DNA from: Heterocephalus glaber
Lineage: Eukaryota > Chordata > Mammalia > Rodentia > Bathyergidae
DNA: 64,000 nucleotides
NCBI RefSeq assembly: GCF_000247695.1
Contig: NW_004624751.1
Span: 22,056,456-22,120,455, forward strand
Reading direction: 5' to 3'
Shown here: positions 57,770-64,000 of the stretch, in pieces
How positions within the stretch are numbered: the stretch's first letter is position 1
Layout: the number at the start of each line of letters is the position of its first letter
Made by a program: the position numbers and the translations under genes
The notes under the pieces: generated by a model
Database searches by the model: none
The model's input: only the letters and a program-made list of their open reading frames with translations
What the model was told of the DNA's origin: nothing

Positions 57770-59880
57770 CCTAAATTATTTTGAACATCATTCAAATGTC
57801 CTTCCCTCCCTTCCTCCATTTTGACTTTCTCCATCTTCTCCTTCTTTCTTCCTCCTCCCCCACTTTGCCTTCTTCTTTGTCAAAAATGAGCACTGTTTGA
57901 AATAATTATTTTTGTCCTTATTGAAAAATAAAGAACTTTTCGCATCTTGACCTATTTAGATCCTCAATTTCACTAATTTCTAGCTCTGGTCCTGTCTTCT
58001 GCCTGGTCCTTCTTCTCTCTAAATAACATGACTCTAATCATTTAGGACTTCAGTTGCTGTTTCTCTTTCCCCAGTGAGGCCTCAACCTTATAACCATAAA
58101 TTTGAAACTAAGTTTAGAGAACAATGATAGTACAGAAAATTTCTTTACCAGAACTAATAGATATTCCTGGGCAATTTCTTCCATATTTTTGCACAGCGTT
58201 TGCTGTTCATAAATAATGTCAAAAGTGGGCCTTCGGTCCTTTAGTAAGGTGGTCATTTAATGTAAGTAAATCCACATTAAATATTGAAGATCAGAAAAAA
58301 GCAGCCTCTTCAAAGAGGTCACATTTAAGCGAAGAAAAAAAAAACAACAATGTGGGGGGAGGAGGGCCAGGTTGGTGCTGGATGGCACAGGGTTGATGGC
58401 TCATAGAGAGCATATACGTGTTTTTTAAAGATGTTTTATTGCTTACAAAAGGAAGTAGTCTTGAGAGACTGGCTACGTAAACTGGCTCTAGCCAGCTGCG
58501 GCTGTCGGACTGGGAAGGATCCTGTTCAATTAGTCCTGTAAAATGAAATACTGCGTAGAGGAAATAAACACGATGTGAGCTAAGATTCATGCTTTCAAAT
58601 ATACGCAAGGTTTGAATTTTTAATTAGGGCTGCTAATTACAGTCATCAGAAAGCAGAACAGAATAGATTTTACCTTACATTTAGCAGACAAGCCTTCAAC
58701 CCCAGTGTATTTTTCAATTTCATTAATATTTTATGAAAATGGCCCTTGCAGCTTCAGCCTATTCCAGTCTCCCACAAAACTGCCCCACATTATGGATGCC
58801 AATGCCTTTAAGCCATGTACATTAGTGTGATGACAAAATGCAAAGCGGAGTCTTGTCAACCATTGCATCAATTGATTCTATTAGATAGTGTAAAAACAGT
58901 TGGGTGTGAGTTATAATCTCCCTGACACTAATGATGAAGCAAGACACTGGCTGAGAACAGCCATCAGCTATATGCCAGAAATTAATGGTTCTAATATTTT
59001 TGAACAAATTAACCTTAATGAACTGGTCTTGCAAATACCGTATTATCTACAGATAAGTCAGTTAGTAGGACAACACTGTTACACATAAATGTGATAAACA
59101 TAAATATGGGAATTAAATAAACACAAAATCTATGTGTAGGTGTTTTTTATATTTACACATCTCCAGTGCCTTTTGGACCTAACATAAATTTAGCTATACC
59201 TAGTCACTTCTCCAACTATGATGTAACTGATAGTGATTTAATATTTGATAAAATTATTGGTAATATACTAGAACCATAAGTAAAACATTCTCCCCAAATG
59301 AGGACAGTAACTGAATGCTAAAAATAAAATTATATATATTTAATAGTTGAAGGATTTTCGTAAAAGTAAAGTGAATCTTTTTCTGTGATTGTGGAATCTC
59401 TTTCAAACTGGATTATCTATTTTGTTTTCTGAGTAGTTTCCATAAAATAAGTCATGCCTACAGTATTCCTTGAAATGAAGCATAAATTTACCCTCTATAA
59501 ATATGTTGGGAAACTGCACATCGATGGGGTAACTTTGAAAAGTAAAATAAAGTTATAGTAATTTTGTTGATAGTTGCTGCAAAATGCTGCAAATGGTATA
59601 TAATTTGTTTTACTAATTCTTGTAATCTCTATAGTTCTTAGTGTGCCAAAGTTAACTGTAATAAATTTGAAAGATAACTCAGTGAAATTTGCCACTTAAA
59701 ACCCCCTAAAATGAACTTACTTGCAGCTCAATGAAATTTTAATTGGCATTTTACCAGTAGTTTTGCTCAGGTCATTTCTTGTGTTTTTCCTCCACACAAT
59801 GAGGAAACACACACCTGAGTTTTCTTGTTTCCTCCCAAATACTGCAATTGTGTAACCACATTTTTCATGACAAAAACCTC
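57770..59880. other. Unique sequence with homeodomain-like sites
   Basis: A pyrimidine-rich patch at 57800-57870, then sequence with taattagggctgctaattac at 58621-58640 and catcaattgatt near 58866. No repeats seen across 58600-59090. Possible conserved non-coding element. Confidence 0.35.
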
Positions 59881-59886
59881 TCCACT

Positions 59887-59926
59887 TTTGTTGTTGTTAT
59901 TGTTGTTGTTGTTGTTGTTGTTGTTT
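59887..59926. repeat. (TTG)n microsatellite
   Basis: ttgttgttattgttgttgtt with one tta interruption. Confidence 0.92.
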
Positions 59927-59929
59927 AGT

Positions 59930-62900
59930 CCCCACCCAAATCTGTGGTCCCAAACCCTGGAAATCCATTCACAAATATTGCCCAAAACCCAAATGGCTAA
60001 TTTAAAGAAGAGAAAACAACAGTAGGGCACTTGCCAAGAACAGTTTGTTGACTTAACTTTGACTTGCTTTCCTGGGAAGGAAGAAAACAGAATTTTCAAT
60101 GTGAACTGTCAGCCCTCGTTATGACAGAAGCTCACTAGTGAGGGATCCACAGCCTCCTTCCATTGGCAGAGAAAAGCAAAGAAACCTTCCAAACAGAATT
60201 CTTTCAAGCTTTCTCTACAACTCCACTTAAATAATTTACTTTTTATTTTTTTCTCAGACTATTCTTTTTAAAGTTGGTTGACATGTGCCTTGACAAGCAC
60301 GCTTTACTGCACAAGATGACTCGTGTATTTGGAAAGGGAAAAAACATCACAAAATTCTTCCAGCCCTCAGAATAAGAGAACTACCATACTATATTTACTT
60401 GGAGAACTACCGTTAACCTGTACTCTGTCTCAGCCAAGGAGACTAAATATAAATTAATATAAGCAAAATAGCTGCTTCTACGAGAAAGGTTGTTCACAAG
60501 TTTAAAAACCATTCCAGTGGATGTGTGTCTAATTTGGAAAATTCAAACTGGCCATAGAGCTGTTCGATTAAGGCAGAAATACTATAAATCTGTACATTAG
60601 AATATAGTACATGCAGTTATTTAATCCGAGAAAACTTAATTCTAAAATTCATCCTTTTAAAGTTCTGATGGTGACTGGGGAATGTTGTAGATGAGTAAAA
60701 TGATGTGGAAATAATGATTTAAGTGTAGCTACTGATTTCCTAGAGCTTTGGCTTCACTCTTCAATATTTATGATGATGCTCAGTGACTAAAACAGAAGAT
60801 GGAAAAACAACAGGGCTATTTGGGTCATTCATATACATTTAGGTTATAAATGGAATGACTGACCTATGCTTTCTACCCATATTCAAAAGATTATTCCCTA
60901 CTTATCCTAGTGTGAAAGGATTAAAATCAACTTCATTACAAAGAAGAACAATTTATGAATTGATTAAAATAATATTGTGTTTTCTGAATCATAATAAAAC
61001 ATTCTTCCAATAAACAATTAGTTCTTGCCCTCTAGACCTATAATGATTTTATATAATGCCTCTTAAAATGGCCCATCCATTTCTACCTGTTATTCAATTT
61101 TGTATTATAGAGAAAATATTTTATACAATGACATGCTACTTAATATGTCTTTAATTTTCTCCTTCATCCTTTATAAATATTGTCAGTTGTTCCTAGGTGG
61201 AAAAATACCTGATACAGAGGATGTTATTTGGCTACAGGTGTGTGACATCAACCACTTCTCTCTACAAGGTCTTCACTATCAGATGGGAACATAGTACTTT
61301 ATTATTAGACTTTAATTTACATCCAGATTAAAGCAACAAGTTGCACAGTTGTCTACAATTAATTGCTCTAAAATGAACTTCTAACTTGTAATGAAAAATG
61401 TATCTATTTTGAGATTATACTAAATAATGAACTTAGGTAACCTCAAATTTTCCCTAATGAACTATAAAGCATTGCATATTTATAACAACAGATTTTTAAG
61501 TTTGCTGTCAATGAATGTTTTGGAATGTAGGAGCAAATAATTACTGGACAATTTCTGATTGGGTGATAATACAAATAAAAGATATTTTGAAATTCAGATG
61601 ATTCAGAATTTGACATATGCTGGCACCCAGCATTCCATGTGCCCAACAATATACATTTCAAAAAAATTAAAACTTTGGTGGTTTATAATCTCCACCCATG
61701 CAATAAATTCAAAGTGATAATTTCATATGCACTTTGATATTCCTTCATTCTCTCATTCATTTACTCATTTTAACTTCTATTCCAATAGCATGTATGAACT
61801 GGTTATTTATAGCCATCTTACCCTACAGCCATGTGTATCTTGAGCAGCTGAACTGTGACCAGTCTTGAATGGAGATATGCTATAATTGAAAAATGAACAC
61901 CAAAATTTCCATTAATGAAAAATTTAAAAATTATATGTTGAAATGATAATTTTGGATTTATTTTGTTGAATAAAATGTTGTTAAAATTAATTGTACCAAG
62001 TTCCTCTTTATATGTGACTACTACAAAATATAAATTACATATGTGACTCATATTCTTTTCTATTGGACCATACTAAACTTCAGCATAATAAACACCATGA
62101 TATGCTCTGGGGATTCAAAGATGAAAATGGCAGTGTTCTACATTCAAGGAGCTCACTTTAGTGGTGAGATAAAAGGTCTGAGGTAAAAATTCCAACAATA
62201 TTATTTTCCAGTGGCTTGACATCCAAAGTTAAATATCTTTTTTTATTGCTGTTTCTATTGATTCAGAATTTGCAATATGTAAAAGCCATTGAACACTTGA
62301 ACTGTTCTACAAAGTCTCTGTTATTCTCAGATTACTTAGCACTAGGTAAGTCAAGTTAGCTTGGTGTGTTAAACTTTTACTTAGGGAGGAGCCTCAGTCA
62401 CATTTAGGAGAGGCTGAGCCTGCTGCCAAACTTCGAGAATGGGTAAGGAAAGCTGGTTTCCTGTCATTCAACACCTGGCTTTGCTTAGGATATACTCAGT
62501 TGTGAGAACAAGGGCTTTTCCCTTTCAAAGTTATGCCTTTGACCTTATTAGCACTATATACCTACCACTATTGATCTGACTCAAATTGCAAGAATTAAAC
62601 TGTGCCATGTTTGGAAAAGACACATCAGAGGAAAAGCTCTTGCTCCATGAGAGCTCCATGTATCTCAATCATATTCTATCATGGCCTTACCGAACCGCAG
62701 CAATTATTTTCCACAATGATGAATAGTGGTTTAGCTTACTAACAGCTTTATTTCTGTCATGGCCAGATGTTTTCCTTCTTCCTACAGCAAAATATTCCAA
62801 CTATTACAAGCAAATTTTTTCTTCTTGCACATCTTCCTCAGGATAGTTTTATTGCAATCAATTAATTCATGCTTGTACATGTATGAAACTTAATTTCAAA

Positions 62901-64000
62901 GAGGGGTAAAAGGAATTTTTGACATCCTAACAATGGCATTTTCCTTATGACAGTTCAAAAATATTTGGCCTGTGGGAAAAAGGAGGAGTTAGTGATTTTC
63001 CAGTCATTAAGTCAAATGCAGCCTTGTTAGGATGGACAAATCCATTTGCTCAGTGTTTTACCCTCTGGTCTAGGCTCTCCTGCTTACCATCTCGTTGGAT
63101 AATGGTAGAGATTGACTGACAAGTGTGACAAAGGCCACAGGGCCATCTCTGTGATGAGAACGGATGACTCTGTAAATACGGTTTTTCACCTTCCATGGGG
63201 TTAGACACCTCATGGTTGATTGAAGCACCTCAGATTTGCTTCTATTCTTATATATGGCCCCCTGCACAACTGATTCACATCCCCTAAACGTAAGATTACT
63301 GACTGCAAAAACTTTTATTATTCAAATAGTCAACTAAAATATTTATTTTCTATAAACACTGGATTAAAAACACTAATATTATATTGCAAAAAAATGTATA
63401 CTTGAGTCAATTTTCTCATGTTCCTGAAGTATAACCATCTTAATATGCTTTGTTTTTCACAAATATACCAATTAAGACTGATTGTTATAATTTTAAAAGA
63501 AGAAAACAATATTAAGTCCACAATTAACTTTTTTCTTTTAGCTCCTGCAATAATATACTATTTACTCTGGATCATTTTTTAGTGAATTCAATCTCTTTGA
63601 AGGAATTTTATCACACTGGATGATATGATGGTATTCCATTGCTAGGGATGATTTTTTAAATCAAAATGTCTCCATGTTAATTATATAAAATTTAAAATAT
63701 TGTATCTTCATTGTATTGTTACTTTATAGTAAAGAATGATCAAGACATCTACCTTACAGATAAAGCACAGTACTAACTTGAAGCGTTAGTTAAAGCATGC
63801 AAAAGCCCTTTCAAGTAGCTGTTACATTTCAGTGGGAAAAAATTTCTTAGGAAGACTATCACCTACAAATCCTACAGTTGACTTCAAATCAAAGTCAATT
63901 TCTGCTTGAAGATAATTTTGGTCAAATTGTAAAGGAAAAAATAAAACTTTTACATATATGTATCAAAATAAATGGGTTGCATGAAAGCCACATTTGATGA
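59930..64000. other. Long unique AT-rich sequence
   Basis: I recognise no gene, RNA or young repeat in these 4 kb. An L2-like patch may lie at 62095-62190. Confidence 0.45.

Noticed and set aside
59767..60099. Poly-asparagine protein frame
   Set aside because: Antisense reading of the (TTG)n microsatellite.
1..64000. CRISPR arrays, bacterial promoters, operons, phage or plasmid genes
   Set aside because: No spaced identical repeats and no prokaryotic gene layout; the repeats are mammalian.
1..64000. Other snRNA or structural RNA copies (U1, U6, 5S, 7SK, Y RNA)
   Set aside because: Looked for their characteristic 5' sequences by eye and saw none; a covariance-model search would be more sensitive.

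Overview
This window is mammalian nuclear DNA, almost certainly from a rodent, and it is intergenic. The evidence is the set of interspersed repeats. These include tRNA-Ala/ID-type SINEs (start gggccggggatttagctcag, end gatccccggtacc plus oligo-A), B1-like 7SL-derived monomers, dimers of a B1 monomer joined to an ID-like half, 5'-truncated L1 tails, MaLR-type LTRs, and old MIR, L2, MER5A and MER20 fossils. The B1+ID dimers and the young ID sequence suggest a non-murid rodent (squirrel- or beaver/kangaroo-rat-like), but I cannot settle the species by eye. The DNA is AT-rich with few CpGs. No bacterial-style genes, CRISPR array or operon is present, and I found no convincing intact protein-coding gene.

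The only clear gene-derived sequence is a processed retrocopy of a cyclin-Y-family gene, closest to CCNYL1, at about 14656-16116. It has lost its 5' end and start codon, but keeps one uninterrupted frame through the whole cyclin box. It carries two frameshifts near the C-terminus and retains a 3'UTR, an AATAAA signal and a poly(A) remnant. A young ID SINE sits in its 3'UTR, and it interrupts an LTR-like repeat. Two short U2 snRNA 5' fragments, at 5585-5619 (minus) and 19845-19880 (plus), are flanked by direct repeats and have no poly(A). These are tailless retropseudogenes that break at nearly the same U2 position.

Layout. 1-2 kb: purine-rich and GC-richer unassigned sequence, a B1+ID SINE and a MER20-like relic. 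2-5 kb: MIRs and an L1 tail. 5-12 kb: LTR with the first U2 insertion, MIRs, an MLT1-like LTR and an ID SINE. 14-18 kb: LTR and mid-repeat cluster holding the cyclin retrocopy. 18-26.5 kb: microsatellites, the second U2 insertion, SINEs, LTR copies, L1 tails and a MER5A fossil split by an L1. 27-38 kb: MLT1-like LTR, ID SINEs, LTR copies and a Tigger-like element. 38280-38944: assembly gap. 39-51 kb: sparse region with ID SINEs and two mariner-type transposon fossils (45.3 kb and 50.5 kb). 51-64 kb: one LTR, MIRs, an L1 tail, a short exact tandem duplication and long unique AT-rich sequence that may contain conserved regulatory elements.

The elements do not form a pathway. The window reads as a record of insertion events driven mainly by L1 machinery (SINEs, the cyclin retrocopy, the U2 fragments), with older DNA transposons and LTRs.
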